From Fasciolopsis buskii (taxonomy: Eukaryota; Platyhelminthes; Trematoda; Plagiorchiida; Fasciolidae), in NCBI GenBank assembly GCA_008360955.1, contig LUCM01002377.1, forward strand, positions 5,512 through 69,511: DNA of 64,000 bases, written 5' to 3'. Position numbers and translations under genes: made by a program. Positions 12,953-26,277 of this stretch are shown here, in pieces. Position 1 is the first letter of the stretch; each line of letters opens with the position of its first letter. The notes under the pieces are model-generated. The model saw only the letters and a list, made by a program, of their open reading frames with translations, had not been told where the DNA came from and did not search any database.

Positions 12953-15900
12953 TCGATCCTGGCGGAACTTAATGGTCTTCATAAGGTTTTCATGACTGGC
13001 GTTTTGGCCGTGAACGTTTCATCACCAGCCGAAGTAAATGTGTCAATCGCATGTGTGCTAGTTATTTAATTGGCTTCAGGGCCAACTCATAGGAGGATGA
13101 CGGTGTTTGTTTTACTTTTACATTAGCCAGAAACCACTAACCACTAAAGAAAAACATCATTCTCGAGATTTTATACTTATTTTTATAGCTTACCAGTTGG
13201 CGAATCACACTGTTTTCAGCACAAACCCAAAACAATGCATTGCAGCTTTCCGCACGAGTATCACATACAAACTGCAGTTTTACTCACCCTGTGTTCGCCG
13301 CGTAGCCAAGGCCACATATAACTGATTCAGCCGCTTGACCAGTTCCGTTCGACGCCGTTCCTGGGCGAGACGTAACTTCCGTAACCTCGTCAGGTCATTT
13401 ATCGGTGGCTCTAGAATTCGAGGGACTGTTTCGGAAAGTAAACCAGTTCAGCATCGGATCGGTCAATCTCAGAGCTTTATTCGTCTGAACACAAAAGTAA
13501 GCTCATCAGTTACGACAAGCCGTATGTACCACTATCACTAGTTATCAATACCACGCTGTGACATAAAATGATCAGTAAAAATACGTGATTTTACACCCTT
13601 GGCTACTCCCAATGTTTTCGGCTGACTTGACCCCAATCTCTCGACTTTGACGTCTGAAACTTTAACTACTACGGTTGATTGCAATAAAACTAAAACCAAT
13701 GATTTGTCATCATACAAAACTCGAGAATAGTATTCCTCATCATAACAGCTGAGGACAAAGAACAGCAATATATTTTATCTCCAATTTGTGACCGGTTTTC
13801 GTAACACCTCACGCCAAGTCCATCGAGAGTAAAAACCAAACCATCAGTCGGAAACCACCACATGCTCTCACTTCGGTAGGCAAGATTTATACGAAATCAC
13901 GCCGAATGGGAATGTACCATTGAGTTGGCACGTATGGCCCAGTGACTGAACTGCGCGTTCATTGGATGCACACGCACACACACTCACACACACCCATGCA
14001 CGGCATTCCTTTCAAATCGCTCTTGTGTGGTCATGCGAACGCGCATATGCATGCTGATCATACCGTGTCTCTGGACGTGCAGTGTGCCCTAGGCATCAAT
14101 GTCCTCACCGAATGCACCAAAAGCGCATTTATTACATGCGTTTCTCTCTGCCGGCCCTCGCGTGCACGTACACGCAAAAGTTTAATGACTCCACGTGGTC
14201 TGTTGTCCACGATCGATTTTGTTTGGTTTATATTCGAAACTTAACTGGTGTTTGCAAACAACTTCCGGTGACGGATTTTATTCTCGAATTGTGGTAGGAA
14301 ATAAATGACATCATGATTGTACCCCAGGGGAATAAGGCTAAATTCCGGTAGAAGCGATGATCGGGAATTGTCAGCTAACCGAAGCTTGAAAATTCCTGAG
14401 GATTTTCTAAATTCTGTGGAAACTGAGAGAAGTAACAGACGACCTGTATTTACATTTGTGAAGGTAAGTTTTATAGCCAATAAAACTCCTGCAGATTCAA
14501 GTGGCATTCCAGTCAAAATTACTTGGCACTATCGAGCGCTGGTGGGATTTGTATCTGGTGCGGTCATTCTTCTTTATTCACTCTTATCAGAGGTCTAGTT
14601 TTAATGCCTTTGTTTGATGTAGCACACTGGAAAATTCTTTGTAATCATCCGATCCCCAGCGAAGGAATATGCACTACTCTGGAAACACCCATGTACCAAA
14701 GACAGAAAATGTATCTGACTGATTGAAAGCGCCATCAGGATACGGCCTTATGTTAGATGTAGATGAATTCAGAATACAGAAAAACTAGTGCTCATTGGGC
14801 ACCTACTCAAACTCAGAGATTAGTAGATGTACTTGAGTGCAACCTTGAGAATGCAATCATTTCACACGATTATTGAGCATGGATGGAAATCTACACGAAT
14901 GAAATTAATAGGCCAATGAGTTCAAACTGAACCAGTTAGTAAATTACGTGCATGTATATGTATGTACTTTTGTGGATATGCACGTAGGTATGCGTGTACG
15001 TATGAATCGTGAAGTAGAACATCGATATGATTCTCTGTCAGATACTGCCAGGTCAGTTTCACTAACAGATTTTGAGGAATAAGAACCCCACCAGCTTTTA
15101 AATGAATGCTGCCGTGTTTAAACCTGTCAAGCAGCATCCCTAGAGGGTGAAAGTCGGAATTTAATATCCAGCGTCATCTGTCCTTTATTCCAAAACAACG
15201 GATATCATGATAATTAGATGGGCTCTCGCTCACTCAATGCCCGCGACTGCCAGATTACAACCGACGTCAGGTATTGTATTCACCACGGTCACATTGGCTA
15301 AGCCTCGTCCGCTATGTTTTCAATAAGAAATATCTTTGTTATTGTAAGCATTTCAAATGGATCTATGCGTTCGAGCACGTGGCTATGATTCTCAGTTGCT
15401 ATGTGAACCTCAGGATGTCAGCCCGCAGTGGAATTCTATTCTACTCATTTTCATTACTATTTTACTTTCTGTTTACCCCAAAATCGGGTACGTCATTAAA
15501 CAAACGAAGTATAGCCGACTAGAGGTTTTCTTTAAGTGATTTCGTTGGTCATGTTCGCCATTTAATCCCTGTGACCTTTATTGATGAAGTGATTACGTTT
15601 GTTCAAAAAACAAGCCTATTCCACAGTTCTTACGGTAACTGTCCTAGTTTTCTGTCAGTTAAGAGCGTATCCAAAATATCACCCCGATTTTCTCTGACGC
15701 ACCAGTACTGTGATCTTGAAAACTATCCACTGAGAACACTGAGAAAACAAGTTGGCGAACAAGCTCGGTTTCAGTGATTCGAAGTCACGCCATTACATAA
15801 AATGTATTAGGAAGAGTTTTAGGAAGGGTTGGATTAGTCAAATAAACATTTGGGTGAGGAACGGATTTGTGGCGCTACATGCATAACCTGAATACAGATG

Positions 15901-16725
15901 AGTGTTGTGTTAGTAGTTTTGTAGTCTGGGATTTGCCTTGGGGCGGAGGGTGGGCCAGGGGAGTTGAAGGACAACTAAAAATTGTTTTTGGGCGCATAGC
16001 GGAGGATCGTAAAAACAGATCGCGATAGCTTCCACTGTGCTCAAAACGCAACACTTTTGCCAACCTAGCCTATTGACCCCTGACCTTAAACAGGGTCCGG
16101 AAAACTAGCGTCACATTCACTGTGTGGATAGCCTGTGATAGGTGGGAAACGACTGCAGTATTGTAACTTAATTGTTCCAATGCCCAATCATGTAGGGTGG
16201 TACGCACGGTTGCATTCAGACAAGCTCCTGGTCGTGCGGCCAATGTAATTTGTACCATAGGAACACGTGAATGAATAAACACAAAACGAAGCTGCAAAAC
16301 CAGGTACTTTTTCTTTCAACCGTAGTGACACAACGAGGCGGGATCTGAACATCATTAGAAGCTTGGCTGTCCAAAATGTTTAGTTGATAGCGCTAGTCAG
16401 TCTCTGTCGTGTTGCCTCCGCTATCGTGTCACTTTTGAATAGCAAAGATGTGTACTGGCTTTCGCTCCACCGCCACCCTCCTTGAAACTTCCTGCTCTGT
16501 CTCCGATATCTTATTAATTGGTCTGTTTGGGAAGCCCTTTTCAATGAATACTTTTCTCATTCTCTGATGTTCTGCGTCAACAGTATCGTCTCATCAACCA
16601 AAAACTGCTCGGCAGAACCGTTATACTATGAGAAATTAATGTGATGGAATGTAAAAAGACAACCTGACAGTCACTACAAGTGCTCTCATGAAAGCTCGTT
16701 TGATCGAAATCTCTAGGTCACATAC
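12953..16725. other. No supported gene
   Basis: Holds a short imperfect (AC)n tract at 13968-13994. Overlapping plus-strand frames at 13942-14297 and 14317-14598 have chance-like composition. No shared repeats or splice-bounded coding tracts were recognised. Confidence 0.5.
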
Positions 16726-16831
16726 TGTATTGATTTGCATGCCGCAGTCTGTTCCAGAATCTGGGCAATACCTATTTGCTCGCTTCAGGCGAATAGACGC
16801 GATCGGGTTGCGTACAATCGTTCTACACAAT
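16726..16831 (-). CDS. Candidate internal exon, unknown gene
   Basis: The exon has a strong acceptor (TCTTTTCAG before 16831) and donor (GTATGT after 16726). Only one of the three frames is open: it takes one base from a previous exon and leaves in phase 0, giving 35 codons starting LCRTIVRNPIASIRLKRANR. No phase-compatible neighbour was identified. Confidence 0.2.
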
Positions 16832-16855
16832 CTGAAAAGACGAAACTACATGAAC

Positions 16856-16879
16856 ATATATATATATATATATATATAA
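16856..16879. repeat. (TA)n microsatellite
   Basis: Twelve TA units. Confidence 0.95.
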
Positions 16880-17058
16880 TACATAAATTATGGATCACCA
16901 AACGTAAATAAGCGCGCACAACTGCGACTGGTAATATGTGAATTCCTCCGTTGCGTAAACTGGCAGAAAATTTTTGTCTATTTAAAAGTACGGTGATAAC
17001 TTTCTTCTTAGTCCGGCACGGATTAACTAAAGGCCAAACTTCATGGCTGGACAAAATT

Positions 17059-17334
17059 TCAGACGAAAATGTTTAATCGTTCTAGTTTACTACTGAGTTC
17101 CGTTATCACATTCCAACGTGCTGCATTCTGTCTGGAATAACAGAACAGAAAACAATATCATTCCTCAGCAATTCATTCACAGACGGGAAATTGTTGCTTG
17201 TTGAAGTGAATCACTTACCTTTATAAACCACACTAACTGACTAATTTGAATGGTCGGAAGTGATTCTCGTTGTTCCATCTGAATAGTAAGAGAATCATTG
17301 ACTCTATGAAATGATTCAGCTTGTTTAGTCAATT
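17059..17334 (-). CDS. Candidate terminal exon pair of an unknown coiled-coil protein
   Basis: The first exon starts at 17334 after a textbook acceptor (CTCCTTTTTGATTTCAG); only the phase-1 entry frame is open. It can end at 17238 (donor GTTAGT, phase 2) or 17219 (donor AAAG-GTAAGTGA, phase 0). The second exon, 17131-17059, follows another strong acceptor (GTTCTGTTATTCCAG). Entered in phase 2 it gives 23 codons (start QNAARWNVITELSSKLERLN) and ends in TGA. Using the 17238 donor joins them in phase. The sequence is Q/E/S/L-rich and helix-forming. A minus-strand frame at 20698-20459 starting MTSFHIPYFD, with a GTGAGG donor in phase 1, could lie upstream. No family recognised. Confidence 0.3.
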
Positions 17335-17339
17335 CTGAA

Positions 17340-20300
17340 ATCAAAAAGGAGTTGTCCATGTGCCCGAACTCAGCAGCTTAGAGGGAAAATACTAGGTGGT
17401 ACTGAAGATAAATAGACCACCCGGTGCTAACCGGAACTTTATGTTATCTAGATGTTTGACAAACATTCATTCATGCTAGCTAAGTTCGAGCTCTCTTTTG
17501 AGCTTGGTGATTGCGTACTAGAGTTAGCAATTCTCCTTAGTTTTATGAAAAAGTTCGGTTTTCAATATTTATTGGAGCGTGGGCATTGTTTTATGAATCG
17601 TTATATAACCTGTTTCGTAGTTCGCCAGTCAGTTTACTTGACAAGACTACTCATCAAAGCAATAATCCGGAATCATCCTTAATCAGAAACATCGTGAGAA
17701 ACAGTAACTTTAAGTCTGTCTTACGGAAATCAATCCAGAATTGCTAGCTCTGAGTGCGACACTTAGCATCCAAACACGTGACCCATTTTCACTTGCGTAG
17801 ATGCCAACAATTTTTATCTAATTATTATGGAGTTCGTTCTGCTTTCATGACTGTGCAGGCTTTCGGAGTGCTATGTGAGCCAGGGCAATGTCTCATAAAT
17901 GTCAGATCACATTACATAAGTAACTGACCAGGTTCGATGAGTTGTGTTATCAACCCACCTGAGGTCAGGAATGCTTTTGAGACCGAAGCAGGAACGAAAA
18001 TGATGGTAATGGTGCTAGATAATGACGGGCAAATGGAAAAACTTTTGAAACCCGGTAATGACTGGCGACTTCACCTACCTGAAGAAAAGGCAGTTCACTG
18101 GAACATTGTAAATTAAGTTCAAATTCAACTGGCTTTCATGCTGAAATAATACCTAACGAAAGATATGCTGAGTTTCGGTTTTAGGCCCAGCAATTGGCGT
18201 CCGCCTTTCGAAATTGTGGAGTGTAATAATATCCTAAAATATTACGTGTATCATTACTGATCATCATTTAAACGAGTGGGTAATTTAGTTCTTCTTCTAT
18301 GCGGAGATATACCCAAGGAATTTGACTGGAGGCAATTATTGACAGACAAATGCTCGATAGTAACTAGCAATAACAAATCTCTGTCGAGTTAAGCTATCAT
18401 TTCATTTGCAAGAAGGAGCCAAGGTGCATAAAAAAGCCACTAAACATAACCGGGACTTTAATTTACCTGGCTCCTCGTGCTGACTGCAGATGAAGACCTT
18501 AGTTATTTGGAAAACAGACCAGTGGCATGTTATGAAAAACCGTCCCGATTTTTTCAAATGTGCGTGGAATTTGGTTGTTGGTCTGGTCATCAAAGAACAA
18601 ATCAATGAAATTTTATTTTGTACAGACATTCTGAGTAGCTCATTAGTTGCTATGCTGCTAATTCCAGTCTCACTTTGATGACTAAATTGATACCGTCAAT
18701 TACTAATGTAGCCTTAAGCTTCGTTTCGGTTTCTGGGCTGTTTTGACTGACGGGATCACTGTTTACTCATTTGCGTGGTACCTTGTAAGAATAAATAGTG
18801 TTATACTTCTGGCGTCGTGGTTCTATAGGTTGGCAGAGCCTAACGCACCTTGAAAAAAGCTATCAAAGTTGGGATCCCAAAAATGAGTCCTCGATCTACT
18901 CACGTTCCTGTCACAGAAATCAGAGCGAAGCCTATGCATGCCGAATTGGCATTAATAACCAGAAAATTAATAGAGTCCACGGATTCATTGTTTTCACATG
19001 CATACTACTGGCTATGTACACATATAGTGTGCAGCATCCAATAATAAATGGCTATTTTATCGCGCTCAAAATTGGTCTAGTCTTTTGACTTCCAATCTCC
19101 GTATTGTCACGATGATCGTGGGAACCCAACGGCCGTGACAGGCCTCGGACATGTGACTATGTCTGTCTCAGTGGTTAAATTCAGAATTTACAGTGCTTAG
19201 TAAGTATAAATAAGGAAGATAAAGGTATAGAAACGCACAAAATGGCTATTTCTGTTTGCGTGACACTTAATACAAAAATTATCAAAGTATTAACTTCCGG
19301 ATATGCGAAGGGAAAACCTGGATGTAAAGCGAAATCCTGTGCGATTGTGCTGTTTCGTTCAGAATTCATGCTCTTCTTTACCGTACATTTTCTTTGCTGT
19401 CGAAGATACCATGCAAAAGTAACACACGAGTGCTTGCTAGAATTTCGAGTTATAAGCATCCGTTTAGACGGATCGAAATATCTCGGCTTGTAAAACAACT
19501 CCACAGTCCATTACAAACTCTCGATCACCCCTTTGATCAGTCAAGGAAACACAACAACAGTAAGAAGAATGTGTCTGGCCTGTCAGAAATGATTAGCAGT
19601 CCACACTGTAAATTCTGTTATGTGACTCTTAGTTCCCCGGGGACTCGTCTCTCGAACATTAATGTTGTTATTCTTGTTTATGGCCCGCCTCCTTGTGTTT
19701 CACGGGAAGTATTTGGTAAATTAAAGAAATCATATGATCCGTGGAAAATTTTTTTGTTCACTTGTTCGTCTCGGTCGAAATAGTATGCAAGTTGCCCATA
19801 ATTCGGCTTTCAAACTCGGAAAACTTTCACTCATCCCTTCCCTCCCAAGAGAAGCATTTTACACTTGGCACATTTATTTTCGGAATTGGATGTAAGTGTC
19901 GTGCGTTTGCGGGCACAGTTCTCGGTTAGCTAAGAGGAAGAATAACGACAACTTACAGACGAAATCTGAAAAATGGGAAAAATTACAGCGACTATCAACT
20001 TTATCGACCATTGTTGGTTGATAACGGATCTACCATGCGATACAGCAAATTATCCATCCAACTCATGGTTTATTCAGATCTTTAACTAGCCATCTAACAC
20101 AATGTATACCGCAAACTGTTTCGGTGTATCGATTTTCCTGTTTATACTGTTCATCAAAGAATGGACCAAAATTAGGCAACCGGAGTAGTTGACCTACTGG
20201 GCATGCCTTCTAAAAATAGGGCATTTTCGATTCAGCGATCTGATTCCCGTAAGATCACACTTAATGCAACAACGAATTTGAAGTAGACCTGCTCATGATA

Positions 20301-23300
20301 ATTTTCATTCACGAATTCATGATTTGATGGGTTACCTTCGATACTACATCCAGGTTCTATTTAGCCAGTGTACGCAGATTCTGCACATTTTTCATAAGTG
20401 AACAAGTAACCAAGAAGAGTGAATAACGTACCCCATAGTGGAATGACTGTGAAACTGATTATATTTTATCAAGCATGAGATGAATTGATAGACTTCCAAT
20501 TATTTGATAATGTTGTGAATACCCGAATTCCAAATTATGCTGTCTGATTGCATAATGATCCTCACGCGGAAGTGAAATAAGCGCTAAGTGGTTCAGATAA
20601 CACCATTCCGGCAGAACCTGTGTTGTTTGCCGCTTTGACAAATTCGCGATCTCATTGCCTGTTGATGTATCAAAGTATGGTATGTGGAAAGAGGTCATCC
20701 AATGAAAGCAGTAGTCAACTGAAGTCTGAATTCTGATTTAACTGGGATTCGGTAAAACAGGCTTGGTGACAAACCGATTAACGGGACACTTGGGCTGACA
20801 GAGACGTTCTTTTGGCAATACTATTCAAACACTATGACAGTGGTAATATTTGTGCTGTCTAGCATCACGTTTACAATCAAATGGGAGGAGAATAATTCAG
20901 ATAACTGAGAAAACCAGAATTCAAATCATACACTCACAGTCACAAGTCTGAGTCATTTTACGGATCTGTGTACAAAACCGAATCACACAATATTCACATA
21001 CATACTTGAAGAACAGCAATAGGCTCATACAGCTACACGGATCAAGCTGCTCTGTCTCTGTCGCCCAAGATCAAAGATCAGACCAACAGAGATCGATAAA
21101 AAAATGGACACGTAGTTTTCAGGTCAAGGTCGTCAAAGAAGTTCACAATCAAATTCGATTGGAAAACATTCGATGGAGGAGCCCCAACAACTGCACATAA
21201 GCACCGGCGATGTCATCTCGACCGGCGATGAAAAGTTCGCGATTTAAACTTCAAGCTTAGCCATCAGAAGCCTACGAAAAACAAAAGCCTGGACTACGAT
21301 CAACACAGTGTCAGACCTGTCGAGCGTCAGAATAATTCGCTACTTTGCAAAGTCTCATGCCTCGGCAATATTCGATCAGATGTTACTTATCTGGGTGATT
21401 TATTCATAGCTTCACCAGGGCTCGGAATCATACCTGATTCCATTATCATGTGCACTTTCCAGATCAGTTTGTTTATCTCAGTTCCTCATGACTGTCTTAA
21501 TAAAGTGAAGGGTGAATGTTTTGATCTCATCACAGCGTGATTTCACTATCGACGAGGAACCTAAAATATCAAATGCAAAACACTACTCACATGGTTGGAG
21601 TCGAGGCGGAGGTAGCTTCTTTTTCGGCGCAGCCGTTATACCGACAAAATTTCGTACAGATAACGAGTGACCATGTTGAAAAAAGAAAAATGAAATGATG
21701 AAAATATTTACTTTTGAAGATAAACTTTTTGGTCAGTTGCATGCAATTACTATGGCCTCACTTTGGCTTAACTATTACTAAAGAAGGTCAATGAATACCT
21801 TGATTTCCTTTAAGTGTAAATGTTTCTAATGAAGGAATACGTATATATAATTCCCTCAGGTCAGTAAGTAAACTAGCTGAATCATTAAGGTTAAGAAAAC
21901 CCTTATTTCAACAAAATCTTGCCTAGCTAGAATTAGTTCTAACACTGAGTATAGGTCAGCCTTGAAATAGGAGTATAATGATCCCTAGAGCCAAAAAGTT
22001 ATCAAAGTGGAACATCCGAAGTAACTGCTGTAGCACGAATGGAATAAAATCCTAGGCATGAGTTCACAAACCAAGGCGGTCAAATGAAATAATATCAGGT
22101 GAATCAGATCAATCACCCTGTTAATTCGCGGTTAATGAACAACGAACAACAAATTTTACAAAATCTTTCGAAGACTTTGCAACAAAATCCCAAAATTTTA
22201 CAAAGTAATCTTAACCTTTTACAAATTAACTACCGGGGACGTTTCTTTCTATGGCAGTCAATAAGAAAACTAATGAAACGCGTCAGTTACAAACGACAGA
22301 GGCGGGTGTCATGGTTCCTTTTCGTGAACCATTCGTCTCCGATTAGCTCGCTTGTGCTGCTGATACCAATAATTTAAAAACGTCTGGGATCTTTCTCCAG
22401 GCAAACCATTCTAGGCTCTAGTACAACCTCTTTAAAGCTATCTTCCACAACAGCTGTTCTGGAGAATCCCGCCTTATCTCTATGTTTGCTCACAAAGCGT
22501 GTTGATGATGTAATACTCGGCGCAATTTGTCCCGTTAACTCTCTTCACGTGTCTTTGAGAACGAGGTTTGCCGAAATCCACTACTAGCCTTATGATTGCA
22601 ACACCATTTTCATACTTCTTACAAAACAGTGCTAATTATTCCAGTTCGATGGCTATCTATCCGACATCATTCAAAGACGTCTGACAGAGCTCAATCACCA
22701 TCGATCCATTTTCTTTGGGTTACCACTTCTCACAACTATTTCTGGTCCTAGCACATCACGATTGCCTCCCAAAAAACTAGATGCCGGAAATTGGATGTTT
22801 TGGAGTTGGAAGACTTTTGCATTCCACTTCATTCATCTAGGAATCTATTTTCGTGTATCACAATAAAGTGGCTTTAAGCTGCCTTGTTATTTTTCAGATT
22901 CAACTGTAAATGAATTTCAAATTGTTTTTTATCACCTGTTAATCATGTATATTGACTGCGTGAAATGCCCGTAATCCGGTATCCCAATGTGGAATTCGTT
23001 TTCCCCACGTTGACTGAAAATGGTTTTCTACAAAATTGCTACATGACCTGTTATTATCCATCTCACCTCTCTATGCCAAATGAATTTCAATATCTATCGG
23101 GTCACGCGGCAATCCTGTTTGCTCGTGCCAACAATTAGGAACTGTCCAAAAGACTCTACACTGTGCGATATCCCAGAAATCGAGATACACCCATCAGTGA
23201 ACTAAGAAATAGACACACCCGAATACTTATTTTTTATTCATGCATTGTCTATTATTTGCCATCGCTTTATGAGTATCCAGGTGATCACGTGGCGTCTAAG

Positions 23301-23569
23301 GATTAAGCCTCAAATGATTGAATTGATTGATTGATCTGACTGTGTATACCCAGCTAAGATAAAAGCTGGGCAGAGCTCAAACCGGTGAAATTTTAACAGT
23401 GAAATTAGCAAAATGCTAATCAGCAGCGGCCAGAAAATGTTTACGATTTTAGAGCAAAAGTAACAGCCTTCATACTCAGAGGAAAACGAATGCACGTTAG
23501 TAGTTCACCAGGCCTACATTTTTGTCTCATAGCATTCAAATATATTAGATGGTATTCAGTTCGGTACAA
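17340..23569. other. No supported gene; scattered weak coding signals
   Basis: Minus strand: a tract at 18080-17964 follows a good acceptor and ends in TGA, and 20698-20459 is an ATG-started frame. Plus strand: 22099-22250 has a Q/N/L-rich frame (containing QNLSKTLQQNPKILQ) of unknown origin, with stops beyond. None could be assembled into a gene. No known repeat family was seen. Confidence 0.4.
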
Positions 23570-24090
23570 TTTGCGCAACCATTAACTTTGAACCAACATG
23601 CTCTGGTTTGGCTGTCGCCTCACAGCGCCATGCACTCAAAGATAAATAAGAACGAGGAGAAGTCAAATTTCTATTGCAAAATACCAAGTCGAAAAACTAT
23701 ACGGAAGAAGAAATGATTTCCAATGCATGAACGCCATTGACTGAGGAGGTACTGAGCCGTATCACTTAATTTCTTCAAACATCTCTTGCCAGATCTCGTG
23801 GACCCAAAAGCTGTAGTTTAAATTCACCCGCACGATCCAATCCACTGGTTAAAATTTCCATATTTTTCCCTTGTTATCGACTGACTAACTTGAACCATCT
23901 TCCAACCATTAACTGCCTCATACAACAGCAAGCAACAAGGCAGTCGTTCTGTGACCATGTGCGAAACATGTTCCAACCACCTTACCCCATTCTCGTTCAG
24001 TGTCTGTTCTAAAGACTGAACCCTAGGACGCAGTACCCTAAGCTTGACCTCTAAGTTGGAGATGAGATTCTCCCATTGTATTCTACCAAT
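23570..24090 (-). mobile_element. RTE-like LINE, 3' fragment (copy 1)
   Basis: By eye this stretch is over 95% identical to 59243-59764 across about 520 bases, including the end at 'tttgcgcaacc', which is probably the element's 3' terminus. On the minus strand it encodes the C-terminal part of a LINE ORF2 (the region equivalent to RWLEYVSHM and ERLPCCLLLYEAV in copy 2), with stops. Similarity ends abruptly at about 24090, before the L-Y-G-S-E-T-W block that copy 2 retains. Confidence 0.85.
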
Positions 24091-24222
24091 GCTTCAGCGA
24101 CAGAGGTAGTCAAGCAACGTCTTTGTGCATCTGCTCTCGACAACATTCCTTCTGAGCCAGATAGCAATTCCGACCTCGCTACTGCCGCGCACACCCAACC
24201 TTCGATTGATACCTCCCATTCG
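24091..24222 (+). other. Open frame abutting the LINE break point, unknown
   Basis: Directly where LINE copy 1 stops matching copy 2, the plus strand is open for about 44 codons (from T-N-A-S-A-T-E-V-V-K at about 24088 to a TAG near 24222). It is richer in A, S, T, D, E and P than the local background. The opposite strand is also open (24281-24051), so coding is not established. It may be a different sequence joined to the LINE by the insertion or a rearrangement. Confidence 0.2.
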
Positions 24223-24753
24223 TAGGCATATTTCGGTTCACACTCAAATGCAAAGTAGTTTGCTTCATGCGGATTCATCATGATTTTGGCCTTGAGTAAG
24301 TTAACGTCTTTTTCAGTCTATACAACTTACTACTCCCTTCTTTGGGTCCCGGAGTCACATGGTGACCTTGAATTGATTTCAAGATGCAACATTTTTCTCA
24401 TCCCCAGGAATCATTTGACGCAAACGACTGTACGCGCTGAATCTTAGTTATCAAGACATTATTCTCATAATATCCGTCCGAGGGTCACTCAGCGCAAGCT
24501 GGGTGGGAAGGCGTTAGCAGTCAATTCATCGTAATGGGGTTTCACGTGTTTCACTAACCTGGCACGTGATTTTATTATTTCACCTGTCAATCTTCTGCAC
24601 ACCGACGAGATGATCAGCCCACTCAATGTCACAAGGAATGCTAGATGTCAATAGACCTGACGGTTCTGTAGGCAAATAGGGGTTTGATCCACACACTGAC
24701 AAAATGAATGTCTATTGCACCCATCAGAACAGAGCAGGCACCCATTTGATCAG

Positions 24754-25002
24754 ATCAGAAATAGGAAAACTTCTCAAGGATGGCCAGTGACACCTCGGGA
24801 AATGGAAAGTATTTCGCAACAGCAACCTTACAAGATTTGCGAAATTTATGTTAGATTTGAGAATATTGCACTAGCCCCTGGTTCACTTGGCCTGTGGCGT
24901 GCTTCACCCGTGACAAGCATGGTGTCTGACCTCAACGGTTACCGATTCGTGCTCCCACTTTACGCGGGAATGGGATGCGGAATGGGGACAATTATGTCCT
25001 AG
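24754..25002 (+). CDS. Candidate terminal exon, unknown
   Basis: The plus strand is open from a possible acceptor (TTTGATCAG, ending 24753) to a TAG at 25000-25002, about 82 codons. The composition is protein-like near the end (contains RFENIALAPGSLGLW). The pyrimidine tract is poor and no upstream exon was found. Confidence 0.15.
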   Translation: MRNRKTSQGWPVTPREMESISQQQPYKICEIYVRFENIALAPGSLGLWRASPVTSMVSDLNGYRFVLPLYAGMGCGMGTIMS

Positions 25003-25121
25003 TTTGAGTATGAAGAAAGCAAAAAATTAGGTGGTGCGTTCTGATCTCAAATTAGACAGTTTCTAATGGTCACTTGACAGCCTCTCATTTCAAAGCACAA
25101 CACAAATTGTGCGACCCTTTA

Positions 25122-25169
25122 TTAGTAGATGAAATATTTCATTCCCTCATCGCTGACTGCGGGGGTTTG
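25122..25169 (-). CDS. Candidate terminal exon with overlapping AATAAA
   Basis: A strong acceptor (TTGCCTTCTTCCGTAG) precedes 25169. In phase 0 it gives 15 residues (QTPAVSDEGMKYFIY), then TAA at 25124-25122. The stop lies inside TAATAAA, so a canonical poly(A) signal (25123-25118) overlaps it. Other frames also stop quickly. No phase-matched upstream exon was established; 25351 onward has another good acceptor (AATTCTGTCAG). Confidence 0.2.
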   Translation of the reverse strand, partial: QTPAVSDEGMKYFIY

Positions 25170-25494
25170 CTACGGAAGAAGGCAAAAACAAGTAAGTGGC
25201 AAGACGTGCAGAGTAAGCACAATTTGTGAATCAATAGGACACATTTTAGCAGTGCGCGGATTTGCCTAAGTTCGGAGTTCACACAACCGCTTAACCTCCC
25301 GCACGGTGAATTGGAGTCAGACAGATAAGCATAGCTCGCAGCTAAAATGTAATCCAGCTGACAGAATTGAAGATCAAAGGGCAAAAAGTAGTGGAAAGTT
25401 ACTGTATCGAATTGTGAATTTCAATAAACGGTTGAGATATGCGCAGTTGGTTCAGTAGTTGATGTATTAGACCTACAGGTATTCGACCTATATT

Positions 25495-25605
25495 CGTGTC
25501 CCGGTTCAGCGCAGTACATGTACACTGCTGATGATTCTTAACAATGATAAAACAGATGTGCGTTGCTCCCATGATTTCATAGTGGTGAGCATGACGCTGG
25601 TGCTG
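25495..25605 (+). mobile_element. SINE family A, diverged fragment (copy 2)
   Basis: Contains the family core 'cccggttc...tacactgctgatgattcttaacaatgataaaaca' and a diverged distal block (catgatttcatagtggtgag). It is more decayed than the copies at 11165 and 56545. Confidence 0.55.
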
Positions 25606-25892
25606 AGCGATGAATACTTCGATACACAAGCAGGCACAAGCAGACGGAAATTCAAGCGGTGGGCAAGCTGACCTTTTATTTTGGTACATTGCGAACTGAA
25701 CTCGGTTCCGATACAGTTATATAAATATATATCGTCTGAAGCACCACATCAGCATGTCAGGATGCTCGACTGCGAAATCAAACATGACGATCACATATAT
25801 CGACCAAGGGTAGCAAAATAGCCAGTAATAGACACTTTATATTTCCGTCGCCCTCACGAGTTTTGTGAACACAAAATTGTATTGTCTGACAG

Positions 25893-26129
25893 GATGATCC
25901 ATTTAAGCTCGTCTGCCCTCTTCACAAAGCATTCTGTATTCTTCGACACGATAGTTAAGCATACGGATACTGACCGCAGTGCTGCCCTATTTTCGTACAG
26001 TTATTCTGGGCTTGGTCAACCAAAATATTCAGTCCGAAGAAGGCGCACATCCACTTCGACTAAGGAAATAATCGTCGTTCAAAATCTTGCGAACCGTAAC
26101 CCGTTTTGCCCGTTATGTCTCACACGTTG
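25893..26129 (+). CDS. Candidate internal exon, unknown gene
   Basis: The acceptor is CTGACAG before 25893 and the donor is TTG-GTAAGC after 26129. The frame entering in phase 2 is open for all 78 codons and contains GLGQPKYSVRRRRTSTSTKE. The polypyrimidine tract is modest. It lies about 150 bp from the left arm of the inverted repeat. No family recognised. Confidence 0.2.
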
Positions 26130-26277
26130 GTAAGCACTATCCTCAACATTGCTTAATAAGAGGGTTTTCGTTGTTAAGTGGTTTAAACACTAACCTGGAA
26201 GCTTCGACTTCCCATGCGAATGCATATTTCGATCTGTCCCAAAAATGACGAATGGAAAATTTTCATGATTCAAATTT

